A stretch of DNA of 64,000 nt from Mesorhizobium caraganae (GCF_016836705.1 NZ_JAFCGY010000013.1:87894-151893), one strand, 5' to 3'. Shown: positions 54,275 through 62,717, counted from the stretch's first letter. Notes: a model not told the origin generated them from the letters alone. Numbers and translations are program-made.

Positions 54275-55537
54275 ATGACCAAATCCATGCCGCCCTACCT
54301 CTCCTTTGATCCAGCCGCGCGCCGCCTGCGGCTCGATCCGCACGAACCGGCGTTTTTCCAGAACCCTTACGACGCCTACGCCTTCCTGCATGGCGCATCG
54401 AAGGCCTTCTTCTGGGAAGAATTCGGCTTCTGGTGTTTTGGCGGCTTCGACGACGTCAACCGGCTGCTGCGCGACCGCCGTTTCGGCCGCCAGAACCCGG
54501 CCGGCATCCCCGACAGCCGCGGCATCGGCGAGGATCGTTCGCATCTCGCCGCCTTCGACAGCATCGAGGTGAATTCGATGCTGGAGCGGGAGCCGCCGGA
54601 GCACACCAGGCTGCGGACACTGGTCAACCGCGCCTTCGTCTCGCGGCAGGTCGAGCGGCTGCGGCCGCGCGTCGAAGCGCTCGCAAATGAGCTGATCGAC
54701 CGGTTCGAGCCGGGCCAGGTCGACCTACTGCCTGCCTTCGCCGCGCCTTTGCCGATCACCATCATTGCCGAAATGCTCGGCGTGCCGATCGAGATGGGGC
54801 CGCAACTGCTCGACTGGTCGCACCAGATGGTGGCCATGTACATGCACGGCCGCACCCGCGAGACAGAGGAGACGGCCAATCGCGCCGCGCACGATTTTTC
54901 CGACTTTTTGCGCGGCTACGTCACCGAGCGGCGCAAAAAGCCCGGCGACGATCTGTTGTCGCTGCTGATCGCGGCGCAGGAGGATGGCCAGAAACTCTCG
55001 GAGGACGAACTGGTCTCGTCCGCCATCCTTTTGCTCAATGCCGGCCACGAAGCAACGGTCCACCAGACCGGCAACGCCGTGCGCTCATTGCTGGCGCAAG
55101 GCGGCGATCCCGGCCGTTTCTTCACCTCGCCGGAGGCTACCACGGCCACCGTCGAGGAATGCCTGCGCTTCGACGCGCCGCTGCACATGTTCACCCGCTA
55201 CGCCTATCAGGAGATCGAGGTGACATCAGGGGTTGTCGTACAACCGGGCGAGACGATCGGTCTGCTGCTCGGCATGGCCAACCATGATCCGCTTGCCTTT
55301 GCCGAACCCGAGGTCTTCCGGCCCGGCCGCGCCGACCAGAAGAATGTCTCGTTCGGCGCCGGGATCCATTTCTGCATCGGCGCGCCGCTGGCGCGGCTGG
55401 AATTGCAGGTGTCGCTGAAAACGCTGTTCGAGCGGCGGCCGGAGTTGCGCCTGGCCGAGGCGCCGCGCTTCCGCGACAGCTATCACTTCCACGGGCTGGA
55501 AAAGCTCGCGGTGAGTTTCCAGGGCAACGCGAAATGA
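54275..55537 (+). CDS. Cytochrome P450 (bacterial class I, CYP-type)
   Basis: The 420-residue P450 has the I-helix oxygen-binding NAGHEATVHQTGN (about 258-270), the K-helix ExxR as EECLRFD, and the heme loop FGAGIHFCIGAPLAR with the thiolate C367. It needs an outside ferredoxin/reductase, and none is in the window. Its stop overlaps the start of a leaderless solute-binding-domain gene (ATGA), an unusual pairing that may give it a ligand-sensing or delivery partner. The natural substrate is not known. Confidence 0.93.
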   Translation: MTKSMPPYLSFDPAARRLRLDPHEPAFFQNPYDAYAFLHGASKAFFWEEFGFWCFGGFDDVNRLLRDRRFGRQNPAGIPDSRGIGEDRSHLAAFDSIEVNSMLEREPPEHTRLRTLVNRAFVSRQVERLRPRVEALANELIDRFEPGQVDLLPAFAAPLPITIIAEMLGVPIEMGPQLLDWSHQMVAMYMHGRTRETEETANRAAHDFSDFLRGYVTERRKKPGDDLLSLLIAAQEDGQKLSEDELVSSAILLLNAGHEATVHQTGNAVRSLLAQGGDPGRFFTSPEATTATVEECLRFDAPLHMFTRYAYQEIEVTSGVVVQPGETIGLLLGMANHDPLAFAEPEVFRPGRADQKNVSFGAGIHFCIGAPLARLELQVSLKTLFERRPELRLAEAPRFRDSYHFHGLEKLAVSFQGNAK

Positions 55538-56253
55538 GATTCGCCTTCCTGCAGGAACCTCCTTTCTGCTTCACCGATGCTTCCGGCAAGCTCGGCGGCT
55601 GCGACGCAAAGCTCGCCGAGAAGATTGGCCAGATGGTTGAGCTGGCGGATTTCTCGCCCATCGAGACAGAGTTCGCCGAGTTGCTGCCCGGAGTAGCCAA
55701 AGGCCGCTGGGATATGACCACAGGCCTGTTCATCTCGGACGAGCGCCGAAAGCTCGTCGACTTTACGCGACCGATCTGGGCATTGCCTGACGGGCTGATG
55801 GTCGCGAAGGGCGATCCGCTGGGGTTGGCGGGCTACCGCTCGCTCGCCCGGAACCCCTCGGCGATATTGGCCGTGATCTCAGACCAGATTCAGCATCAAA
55901 CCGCACTGCAGAACGGCGTTCCCCCCGGACGGATCAAAACAATCGCAACGCAGGCGGAAGCAGCGGAGGCCGTGGCGCAGGGTATAGTGCAGGCCTATGC
56001 CAGTGTCGCCATAGCGCATCGAGGTTACATCACCCGCGAACCCGATGCTCGGCTCGACGTCGTCGATGTTCCGGTATCCGAGAAGCAGCCTGCCGCCGGC
56101 GCCTTCGCGCTGGCCAAGAACAATGCCGCGCTACGTCAAAAGGTGGATCGGTGCCTGGATGAATTGCTCGGCAGCTCGTGGCACCGGGAGATGATGAGCC
56201 AATACGGTTTTTCCGACGATGATATTGACCGGCTGCTGTGGGCCGGCCGCTAG
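55534..56253 (+). CDS. Cytoplasmic solute-binding domain protein (SBP family 3 fold), no signal peptide
   Basis: The 239-residue protein begins directly with the first strand of an amino-acid-type binding fold (MRFAFLQEPPFCF) and continues with the domain marks GKLGGCDAKLAEKIGQM, WDMTTGLFISDERRKLVDFTRP (in two parts) and KNNAALRQKVDRCLDEL. No hydrophobic leader precedes the fold, and the coding space upstream belongs to the P450 gene, so the protein should stay in the cytoplasm. The four-base overlap with the P450 shows they are made together. Confidence 0.75.
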   Translation: MRFAFLQEPPFCFTDASGKLGGCDAKLAEKIGQMVELADFSPIETEFAELLPGVAKGRWDMTTGLFISDERRKLVDFTRPIWALPDGLMVAKGDPLGLAGYRSLARNPSAILAVISDQIQHQTALQNGVPPGRIKTIATQAEAAEAVAQGIVQAYASVAIAHRGYITREPDARLDVVDVPVSEKQPAAGAFALAKNNAALRQKVDRCLDELLGSSWHREMMSQYGFSDDDIDRLLWAGR

Positions 56254-56256
56254 CCG

Positions 56257-56604
56257 TTAAAGCCTGATCACATATTCCTTGCGGGTGGTCTCGAGCACTT
56301 CCCAGGTCCCTTTGAAACCCGGCCGCAGCACGAAACTGTCGCCCGCCCGCACAGTACGCGCCTTACCACCATCCTCGGCGATCACCGACACGCCCGCCAG
56401 GATGTGGCAGAACTCCCATTCGTCGTAGACGATGCGCCACTTGCCCGGTGTCGCTTCCCAGATGCCGGCATAAAGGCCGCCGTCGCGTTCCTCGACATTC
56501 CAGGTGCGGAATTTGGGATCGCCCGCAATCAGGCGATCCGGCGCCGGTGCGCCATGCTCGGCGTCGACGCTGTCGGTCGATATCGTCAGGTAATGCGTGG
56601 ACAA
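56257..56604 (-). CDS. Cupin-domain protein
   Basis: The 115-residue protein matches small DUF861/ethanolamine-type cupins: GLYAGIWEATPGKWRI (about 44-59), EWEFCHILAGVSVI with the metal ligands E and H (about 62-75) and the second motif GDSFVLRPGFKGTWEV. The start is an unusual TTG at 56604, set by a perfect GGAGG six bases upstream; an ATG in that ribosome site is in another frame. It is convergent with the P450 operon, 3 bases between stops. Confidence 0.85.
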   Translation of the reverse strand: MSTHYLTISTDSVDAEHGAPAPDRLIAGDPKFRTWNVEERDGGLYAGIWEATPGKWRIVYDEWEFCHILAGVSVIAEDGGKARTVRAGDSFVLRPGFKGTWEVLETTRKEYVIRL

Positions 56605-56653
56605 GAATTGCCTCCATGAAAGAGCACGGCCCCGTGCCGGCTCACCCCCACCC

Positions 56654-56687
56654 CGGCGCTACGCGCCGACTTCCCCACAAGGGGGAG
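56654..56687 (+). repeat. Double-hairpin dispersed repeat, copy B
   Basis: CGGCGC-TAC-GCGCCG (56654-56668) is followed by CTTCCCC-ACAA-GGGGGAG (56670-56687). Layout and flanks (CACCCC before, GGGT after) match copies at 2161 and 63744. It lies just after the metY stop on the minus strand and may help end that transcript. Confidence 0.75.
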
Positions 56688-56695
56688 GGTAAAGA

Positions 56696-57976
56696 TCAAA
56701 CCTTGGCCAGGGCCTGTTCCAGATCGGCGACGATGTCGTTGACATCCTCGATGCCGACCGACAACCGGACCGTGTCCGGTCCCGCGCCGGCATTGACCTT
56801 CTGCTCGTCGGAAAGTTGGCGATGCGTGGTCGAGGCCGGGTGGATGACCAGCGACTTGGTGTCGCCGACATTAGCCAGATGCGAGAACAGTTCCAGCGCC
56901 TCGACGAATTTAACGCCCGCCTCGTAGCCGCCCTTCAGGCCGAAGGTGAAGACAGCGCCAGCCCCCTGCGGCGAGTACTTCTTCTGCAGCGCGTTGTTCT
57001 TGTCGCTGGGCAGGCCGGGGTAGTTCACCCAGGCGACCTTGGGATGGTTGGACAGCCAGCCCGCGACGGTGACCGCGTTGTCGCAATGGCGCTGCATCCG
57101 GAGCGGCAAGGTTTCCAGGCCGGTGAGGATCAGGAAGGCGTTGAAGGGCGAGATCGCCGGGCCAAGGTCGCGCAGGCCGAGCACGCGGGCGGCGATGGCG
57201 AAGGCGAAATTGCCGAAGGTTTCGTGCAGGACGAGGCCGCCATATTCGGGGCGCGGCTCCGACAGCATCGGGTATTTGCCCGATTTCGACCAGTCGAAGG
57301 TGCCGCCATCGACAATGGCGCCGCCGATCGAATTGCCGTGGCCGCCGATGAATTTGGTCAGCGAATGGACGACAATGTCGGCGCCATGCTCGATCGGCCG
57401 CACCAGATACGGCGAGGCCAGCGTGTTGTCGACGATCAACGGCAGGCCGTGCTTGCGGGCAATGTCGCCGATCTTCTCGATGTCGACGAAGACGCCGCCC
57501 GGATTGGCCAGGCTCTCGATGAAGATCGCCTTGGTCTTGTCGTCGATCTGGCTCTCGAAGGTCGCGATGTCGTTGGTGTCGGCCCAGCGCACCTCCCAGC
57601 CATAATTCTTGAAGGCATGACCGAACTGGTTGATGGAGCCGCCGTAAAGCCTTGTCGCGGCAACGAAATTGTCGCCGGGCCGCATGAGATTGTGGAACAC
57701 GATCACCTGCGCGGCATGGCCGGAGGCGACGGCAAGTGCGGCCGTGCCGCCTTCGAGCGCCGCGATCCGCTCCTCCAGCACCGCCTGGGTCGGGTTCATG
57801 ATGCGGGTGTAGATGTTGCCGAAGGCCTTCAGCCCGAACAGCGAGGCGGCGTGGTCGGCATCGTCGAAGACGAAAGAGGTCGTCTGGTAGATCGGCGTGG
57901 CGCGTGCGCCGGTCGCCGGGTCGGGCTTGGCGCCGGCATGGACGGCGAGCGTGTTAAAACCGGGCGTGCGGGTCAT
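56696..57976 (-). CDS. metY: O-acetylhomoserine sulfhydrylase / aminocarboxypropyltransferase
   Basis: The 426-residue PLP enzyme makes homocysteine (or methionine) from O-acetylhomoserine and sulfide. It has the Cys/Met metabolism signatures YQTTSFVFDDADHAA, NPTQAVLEERIAALEGG and the PLP lysine in VHSLTKFIGGHGNSIGG. ATG 57976 follows GGGAGG. I looked for a SAM-II riboswitch in the 181-base leader and did not recognise one. Confidence 0.93.
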   Translation of the reverse strand: MTRTPGFNTLAVHAGAKPDPATGARATPIYQTTSFVFDDADHAASLFGLKAFGNIYTRIMNPTQAVLEERIAALEGGTAALAVASGHAAQVIVFHNLMRPGDNFVAATRLYGGSINQFGHAFKNYGWEVRWADTNDIATFESQIDDKTKAIFIESLANPGGVFVDIEKIGDIARKHGLPLIVDNTLASPYLVRPIEHGADIVVHSLTKFIGGHGNSIGGAIVDGGTFDWSKSGKYPMLSEPRPEYGGLVLHETFGNFAFAIAARVLGLRDLGPAISPFNAFLILTGLETLPLRMQRHCDNAVTVAGWLSNHPKVAWVNYPGLPSDKNNALQKKYSPQGAGAVFTFGLKGGYEAGVKFVEALELFSHLANVGDTKSLVIHPASTTHRQLSDEQKVNAGAGPDTVRLSVGIEDVNDIVADLEQALAKV

Positions 57977-58157
57977 CGAAACCTCCCTCTCCTGAACCTT
58001 CTGAAAATCGTGGGCATTCTTGGCGAACCGCAGCCACGAATGCAAAGAACAAAAAACCTTTCGGCAAGCGATCTACGATGAACGCGCGGGGAACTTCATC
58101 GCTTCCCGGAATAGTTTTGCTCGCCTGGGAACCGAGCATGGCTTTCGGGATCGCGGT

Positions 58158-58679
58158 CTATTTCTGGCGCACGCCAAAACTCTGGAATCCCGACCGCATC
58201 AGCGGCTTCTTCGATGACAGCACACCCGAGTTGACACCGGTCCAGCCGATCTCGCCCGACAGCTTGCCATATTCGATCTTGGGGCAGCGGTTCATCACCA
58301 CCTTGATGCCGGCCGCTTCGGCGCGCGCCGCCGCCTCGTCATTGCGCACGCCAAGCTGCATCCAGATCACCTTCGGCAAGGGATTGAGCTTCAGCACCTC
58401 ATCGAGAATGCCGGGCACTGCAGCGGAGGCCCGAAAAATGTCGACCATATCGACCGGACCCGGCAGATCGGCCAGGCTGGCATAGACTGTGCGGCCAAGG
58501 ATTTCCTTGCCGGCCTGCCCGGGATTGATCGGGAAGACCAAAAAACCCTTGGCCAGCAGGTATTTCAGCACGAAAAAGCTCGGCCTGACGTCATTGGCCG
58601 ACGCGCCGACCATGGCGATGGTCTTCACCGAATTGAGGATGCCGCCGATATAGGCATTGTCGTAGGTATCGTGGTTCAC
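58158..58679 (-). CDS. CoA-binding domain protein (YccU-like)
   Basis: The 173-residue protein is a Rossmann-type CoA-binding domain: TIAMVGASANDVRPSF (about 20-35), FPINPGQAGKEILGR and a C-terminal NRCPKIEYGKL. These single-domain proteins are widely conserved, and their role is not settled. It starts at GTG 58679, overlapping the ATPase stop as GTGA, so it is coupled to the frameshifted gene upstream. Confidence 0.85.
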   Translation of the reverse strand: MNHDTYDNAYIGGILNSVKTIAMVGASANDVRPSFFVLKYLLAKGFLVFPINPGQAGKEILGRTVYASLADLPGPVDMVDIFRASAAVPGILDEVLKLNPLPKVIWMQLGVRNDEAAARAEAAGIKVVMNRCPKIEYGKLSGEIGWTGVNSGVLSSKKPLMRSGFQSFGVRQK

Positions 58680-59456
58680 TCGTCAGTCTCCCTCAACGCT
58701 TCCTCCATAAAGGACTGCGGGTCGGTGCAGAAGTCGCGCATCATGCGAAAATGATCGGTGTCGCTGAAATCGGTCGGGTCGAGGCCGAAGCGGCTGATAC
58801 GAAACAGCCGCGCACCGGGACAAGCCATCAGCAGCGGCGAATGCGTGGCCATGATCACTTGCGCCGTGCCCGACTGGTCCATGCGCCGCAGCATTTTCAG
58901 CAGCTCGATCTGCCGCGACGGCGACAGCGCGCTTTCGGGCTCGTCGAGGATGTAGATGCCTTGCCGGCGGCAGCGCTCCTCGAAAAAAGCGGATGAATCC
59001 CTCGCCATGCGACCAGGACAGGAAATCCGGCGGCGTTCCGCCGGATTCTCTGGCCGCCTCGTCGAGGTAACGGGCAACAGAATAGAAGGATTCGGCGCGA
59101 AAGAACCAACCGGCTGTAACCTTCGGCAGCCAATGGCAGCGAAAGCTGTTGACCAGCCCAGCACCGCTCTTGTCGATGGCACGGGAATAGTCGACCGGCC
59201 TGTAGCCCTTGCCGCCGCCGGCCTCGTCGTAACCGGCCAAAGCACCAATCGCTTCAAGCAAGGTAGATTTGCCGGTGCCGTTTTCGCCGACGATGATGGT
59301 TATCGGCGTGGTGAATTCCAGTTCGAACTCACGGCCACGAAACAGCGGCAGGTTCCAGGGATATTTCTCCCAGTCCTCCTCGACCTTTGTGGCGTCGAGC
59401 AGGATGCGCTTGAGATAAGGCGCCTTCAGTCGCGTCAGTTGCTTGCGATAGGCCAT
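58676..59456 (-). pseudogene. AAA-family ATPase (SMC/RecF-like), frameshifted at a T6 tract
   Basis: Two frames encode one ABC-type ATPase of about 259 residues. The first, from ATG 59456, has Walker A GENGTGKST (about 55-63) and the signature-like SHGEGFIRFF. The second resumes as EERCRRQGIYILDEPESALS (Walker B) and ATHSPLL (switch histidine). The break lies at the six-T run at 58983-58988 (coding strand): five T would restore 260 codons exactly. The cause may be mutation, sequencing error or tolerated slippage. The gene is preceded by the VOC gene and coupled to the CoA-binding gene. Confidence 0.8.
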
Positions 59457-59465
59457 GCGGACCGA

Positions 59466-59888
59466 TCAGTCCGGCAGCGAGATGCTGCCGTCTTCCGCGA
59501 TCGGAAAGGCCGGATTGTGCGCGACTTCCCAGACATGGCCGTCGGCATCGGCGAAATAACCGTACCAGCCGCCCCAGAAGGCGCGCCCTGCCGGCTTGAC
59601 GATCCTGCCGCCGGCTTTTTCCGCCATGGCGAGCACCTCATCGACTTCGGCGTCGGAGCGGGTGTTGTAGGCGAGGTAGACCGCCGACGGCGCCCTGGCG
59701 AAGGTGACGCCTGAATCTTCTTCGGCGCTTTGGCGTGGAAACAAGCCGAGAATGGCACTGCCCATCTGGAAGAAGGCAACGCCGTCGGTGATGCCGGCGT
59801 GACGCTTCAGGCCCATCGCCTCGTAGAAGCGCACGGCGCGGTCGAGATCGTCGGTGGCGATGGTGATAATCGAGATGCGCGGTTCCAT
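59466..59888 (-). CDS. VOC-family (glyoxalase-like) protein
   Basis: The 140-residue protein begins RISIITIATDDLDRAVRFYE, the typical first VOC strand-helix, and ends with the second module WGGWYGYFADADGHVWEVAHN. The late E in WEV is a metal-ligand position. The substrate is unknown. It lies three bases after the enoyl-CoA hydratase gene and nine before the AAA ATPase, in one transcript. Confidence 0.82.
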   Translation of the reverse strand: MEPRISIITIATDDLDRAVRFYEAMGLKRHAGITDGVAFFQMGSAILGLFPRQSAEEDSGVTFARAPSAVYLAYNTRSDAEVDEVLAMAEKAGGRIVKPAGRAFWGGWYGYFADADGHVWEVAHNPAFPIAEDGSISLPD

Positions 59889-59891
59889 GTT

Positions 59892-60707
59892 TTAGTCGTC
59901 CGTCCATTCCGGCTTGCGCTTGCCGATGAAGGCGCCAATGCCTTCTTCTGCGTCGCGCGCCAGCATATTCTCGACCATGATCCGACCGGTATAGGCATAG
60001 GCGTCGGCCAACCCCATTTCGGCTTGCGCGTAAAAGGCTTCCTTGCCCGTCTTGACCACCAGAGATGATTTGGAAGCAATGGTTTGCGCGTATTTGGTGA
60101 CGATCTGATTCAGGTATTCGCGCGGCACGACGCGATTGACCAGGCCGAATTCCTTGGCGGTTGCCGCATCGATGGTCTCGCCGGTCAGCAGCATCTCCAT
60201 GGCGTGCTTGCGCGAGACGTTGCGCGACAGCGCCACCATCGGCGTCGAGCAGAACAGGCCGATATTGACGCCCGGCGTGCAGAACGTCGCTTCATGCGAG
60301 GCGATGGCGAGGTCGCAGCTGGCGACCAGCTGCAGCCCGGCGGCGGTGGCGAGGCCGTCGACTTCAGCGATTATAGGCAGCGGATGGCGCACGATCGCCT
60401 GCATCAGGCCAGCACAAGCCGAAAATGTGTGCTCGAAGAACGCCTTGCCCTTGTCCGCGTCGGCGCGGCGCGCGGTCATTTCCTTGAGGTCGTGACCCGC
60501 ACAGAAAACCTTTCCGGCCGCCGCCAGGACGATGACGCGGACGGATTTGTTGGCTTTTGCATGGTCAAGCTCGGCACTCAGCGCCGCCATGACGGCCAGC
60601 GACAAGGCATTGGCAGGCGGGTTGGCGAGCGTCAGACGGAGCACGCCCTTGTCCAGCCTGGCGATGACCGGACCTTCGGGCGGCTTGATCGCGACGATTT
60701 CGGCCAT
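59892..60707 (-). CDS. Enoyl-CoA hydratase/isomerase family protein
   Basis: The 271-residue crotonase-fold protein has the oxyanion block FCAGHDLKEMTARR (about 68-81) and the second GLATAAGLQLVASCDLAIAS (about 118-137). Where hydratases have catalytic glutamates at G-x-x-E-x-x-L, this one reads NIGLFCSTPMVAL, so a normal hydratase reaction is doubtful; related ECHDC3-like proteins share this. It is the first gene of a five-gene minus-strand cluster. Confidence 0.85.
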   Translation of the reverse strand: MAEIVAIKPPEGPVIARLDKGVLRLTLANPPANALSLAVMAALSAELDHAKANKSVRVIVLAAAGKVFCAGHDLKEMTARRADADKGKAFFEHTFSACAGLMQAIVRHPLPIIAEVDGLATAAGLQLVASCDLAIASHEATFCTPGVNIGLFCSTPMVALSRNVSRKHAMEMLLTGETIDAATAKEFGLVNRVVPREYLNQIVTKYAQTIASKSSLVVKTGKEAFYAQAEMGLADAYAYTGRIMVENMLARDAEEGIGAFIGKRKPEWTDD

Positions 60708-60883
60708 GAGCCGCTTCTCCCCAGTCGAGTTGGATGACTACAATCTAGTATGCGATCTCCGATCGTCCAACACCCTGAAACCGATGCTGGCACAAGCGAC
60801 GCACCGATCTGACGCCATCGGCGACGGTTGCAACGCGCACCGGACCACGTTCATACAGGCACAGGTGCCAAGGGGAAACCGAC

Positions 60884-61330
60884 ATGCCCGCCCAGGACAG
60901 TCTCAAACCGGTGCTGACGGCGCCTGAAGTCAATGCGCTGATGGCCAGCGTCTATCCGCAGCTCAACGACGAATTCACCTTCTATGAGGCGCTCGACGTG
61001 TTCCCGGGCGGCTGCACGGTGCGGCTCAATGCCGACGAGCGGCATTTGCGGCCGGGCGGCACGGTGTCCGGCCCTTCGCTGTTTACGCTGGCCGACATTG
61101 GCGGCTATGTCTGCGTGCTCAGCCACGCCGGACCGGATGCCCTATCGGTGACCACCAACCTCAACATCAACTTTGTCCGCAAGGCCGAGGCGGGGCCGAT
61201 CGACGGGCATTGCCGCATCCTGAAGCTGGGCAAGAGCCTGATGGTGTTCGATATCGACATCGTCGCCGGACCGGACGGACACACGGTGGCGCATGCCACG
61301 GGCACCTATTCGATCCCGCCGAAGCGGTAG
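60884..61330 (+). CDS. PaaI-family hotdog thioesterase
   Basis: The 148-residue hotdog protein has the family marks RHLRPGGTVSGPSLFTLADIGGY (in two strands, about 47-69) and TTNLNINFVRKAEAG (about 87-101). It hydrolyses acyl-CoA thioesters of aromatic or fatty acids. ATG 60884 follows AGGGGAAA. It is divergent from the enoyl-CoA hydratase gene, and both point to CoA-ester metabolism. Confidence 0.85.
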   Translation: MPAQDSLKPVLTAPEVNALMASVYPQLNDEFTFYEALDVFPGGCTVRLNADERHLRPGGTVSGPSLFTLADIGGYVCVLSHAGPDALSVTTNLNINFVRKAEAGPIDGHCRILKLGKSLMVFDIDIVAGPDGHTVAHATGTYSIPPKR

Positions 61331-61347
61331 CCGCATTCCCGCGTCAG

Positions 61348-61929
61348 TTACTTGTCTGGCACTCCCAGAATTTGCAGGACCGTCTCGCGAATGAGGCGTC
61401 GCAAGTTTGTCGGTTTGTCTAGGTGGCTGGTGATAAGCAGTCCGTCGCTGGCTACGGTGAGGATGTCGGCGGTGGTTTCGGCGTGCGCATTTCGGTCAGC
61501 CACAAGCAAATCGCGCAAGAGGTCATGCTTCCAAAGCCTATGTTCGGCGATTGCCTGCCGCACCGGATGACTAGGGTCGGGATATTCGGCGGCGGCGTTC
61601 AGAAACGGACAGCCGCGGTAGCCAGGCTGAGTGGCGGCGTCCGCAACAAGATCAAAGATAGCCAAGATCGATTCCCGGGCGGATCGGCCGATGATCTTGT
61701 CAGTCATGGCCCTCCCTTGCCGGCTTTGCTCCTGAATGTACGCGCGGACGAGTTCGTCTTTGGCAGGAAAGTACTTGTAGAACGTGGCCTTGGCCACGCC
61801 TGCCTCGGCGATGATCCGGTCTATGCCGACCGCGTGCACGCCCTCGGCATAGAATAGGTTCGTAGCCGTGTTGAGAATGCGCTTGCGCGCAGCACTCTCC
61901 CTGCTGATGTCAGTAGCGTGACCCATCAT
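61348..61929 (-). CDS. TetR-family transcriptional regulator
   Basis: The 193-residue repressor has the N-terminal TetR helix-turn-helix (GIDRIIAEAGVAKATFYKYF, about 34-53) and a C-terminal ligand domain with YRGCPFLNAAAEYPDP. It diverges from the SRPBCC gene, and a 33-bp palindrome at 61967-61999 lies between them, so it very probably represses both genes. The inducer is unknown. Confidence 0.92.
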   Translation of the reverse strand: MMGHATDISRESAARKRILNTATNLFYAEGVHAVGIDRIIAEAGVAKATFYKYFPAKDELVRAYIQEQSRQGRAMTDKIIGRSARESILAIFDLVADAATQPGYRGCPFLNAAAEYPDPSHPVRQAIAEHRLWKHDLLRDLLVADRNAHAETTADILTVASDGLLITSHLDKPTNLRRLIRETVLQILGVPDK

Positions 61930-61966
61930 ATCAAATACCCTTTGACGTCAATTCCTTTCGGACATA

Positions 61967-61999
61967 CAGACAGACTTGTCTAGTAGACAAACCTGTCTG
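61967..61999. promoter_or_regulatory. 33-bp palindromic TetR operator
   Basis: The site reads CAGACA, three bases, TTGTCTA, one base, TAGACAA, three bases, TGTCTG; all 26 arm bases pair. It is 37 bases from the tetR start and 22 from the SRPBCC start, covering the place of both promoters. Confidence 0.8.
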
Positions 62000-62021
62000 C
62001 TTTCAAACGAGAGGTGTCAAA

Positions 62022-62423
62022 ATGGGATCAGTTATCAGGGAAATCATCGTCGATGCATCGCCTGAGAGGGTTTGGCAGACCGTAGGCAACTTCGCCGATG
62101 GGCCACGACTAACAACGCCAGATATTTTCGTGGATTGCAGGTTGATCGAGCCCGACTTGCGGCAAATGACTTTCGCCGACGGCAACGTCGTGCGGGAGAG
62201 GCTCATCGCCCGCGACGAACAGGCACGCCGGATCGTCTGGGCGTGGGAAGGAGAGGAGGTGGCGCACGACAACACCTCCATGCAGGTCTTTGCAGAGAAC
62301 AATGGCCGCAGCCGGCTGGTGTGGATTCATGACACCTCGCCGGACGACCTCTGCGGTTGGCTTGCCACTGCGATGGACCAAATTGCGCCGGAGATCCAAC
62401 GCTCGCTTGAAGGCGCCAACTGA
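62022..62423 (+). CDS. SRPBCC-family (START-like) protein
   Basis: The 133-residue protein has the SRPBCC helix-grip fold, beginning VIREIIVDASPERVWQTVGNF, and ends with the long C-terminal helix ATAMDQIAPEIQRSLEG. Such proteins bind hydrophobic ligands such as lipids or polyketides. ATG 62022 follows GAGAGG. It is controlled by the adjacent TetR protein and has its own terminator at 62443-62472. Confidence 0.85.
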   Translation: MGSVIREIIVDASPERVWQTVGNFADGPRLTTPDIFVDCRLIEPDLRQMTFADGNVVRERLIARDEQARRIVWAWEGEEVAHDNTSMQVFAENNGRSRLVWIHDTSPDDLCGWLATAMDQIAPEIQRSLEGAN

Positions 62424-62442
62424 AGACCGGATCAGTCAAGGG

Positions 62443-62472
62443 ACGTTCCGGCCATGCACCGGAACGTTTTTT
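62443..62472 (+). terminator. Intrinsic terminator after the SRPBCC gene
   Basis: ACGTTCCGG (62443-62451) and CCGGAACGT (62459-62467) pair perfectly around CCATGCA and run into six T. Confidence 0.9.
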
Positions 62473-62549
62473 CGTGCGGTATTGTAATACCTTATTGCCA
62501 ACTCATTGTTTTTCCACATTCTTTCAGGAATAGCCCAGCGACTTCAGGC

Positions 62550-62578
62550 TTGACGCGATCCCTGCCCTCGCCTATAAG
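62550..62578 (+). promoter_or_regulatory. Housekeeping promoter of rplM-rpsI
   Basis: TTGACG (62550-62555), 17 bases, TATAAG (62573-62578). Both boxes are near consensus, and the expected transcript start leaves a leader of about 130 bases before rplM. Confidence 0.75.
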
Positions 62579-62591
62579 CCCACCCGAAGCA

Positions 62592-62628
62592 GCGGCCCGC
62601 AAAGGCCGCCGTTTTGTTATTTGGCGGC
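62592..62628 (+). promoter_or_regulatory. rplM leader with two competing hairpins
   Basis: Hairpin 1 is GCGGCC-CGCAAA-GGCCGC (62592-62609) followed by a T-rich GTTTTGTTATTT. Hairpin 2 pairs GCCGCC (62605-62610) with GGCGGC (62623-62628). They share 62605-62609 and cannot form together. This is the layout of a terminator/anti-terminator or of a ribosomal-protein binding leader. Confidence 0.5.
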
Positions 62629-62717
62629 GGGCAAGTGCCTTGTCGCCAATCCAAGCAACAAGAAACGCCTTTTCTCCATCGTTTGGCGAAGGTTCAAAAC
62701 CGAAAGTGACAAAATCC

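Noticed and set aside
57977..58157. Possible SAM riboswitch before metY
   Set aside because: metY in alphaproteobacteria often has a SAM-II leader, but I could not find its conserved core or pseudoknot segments in these 181 bases.
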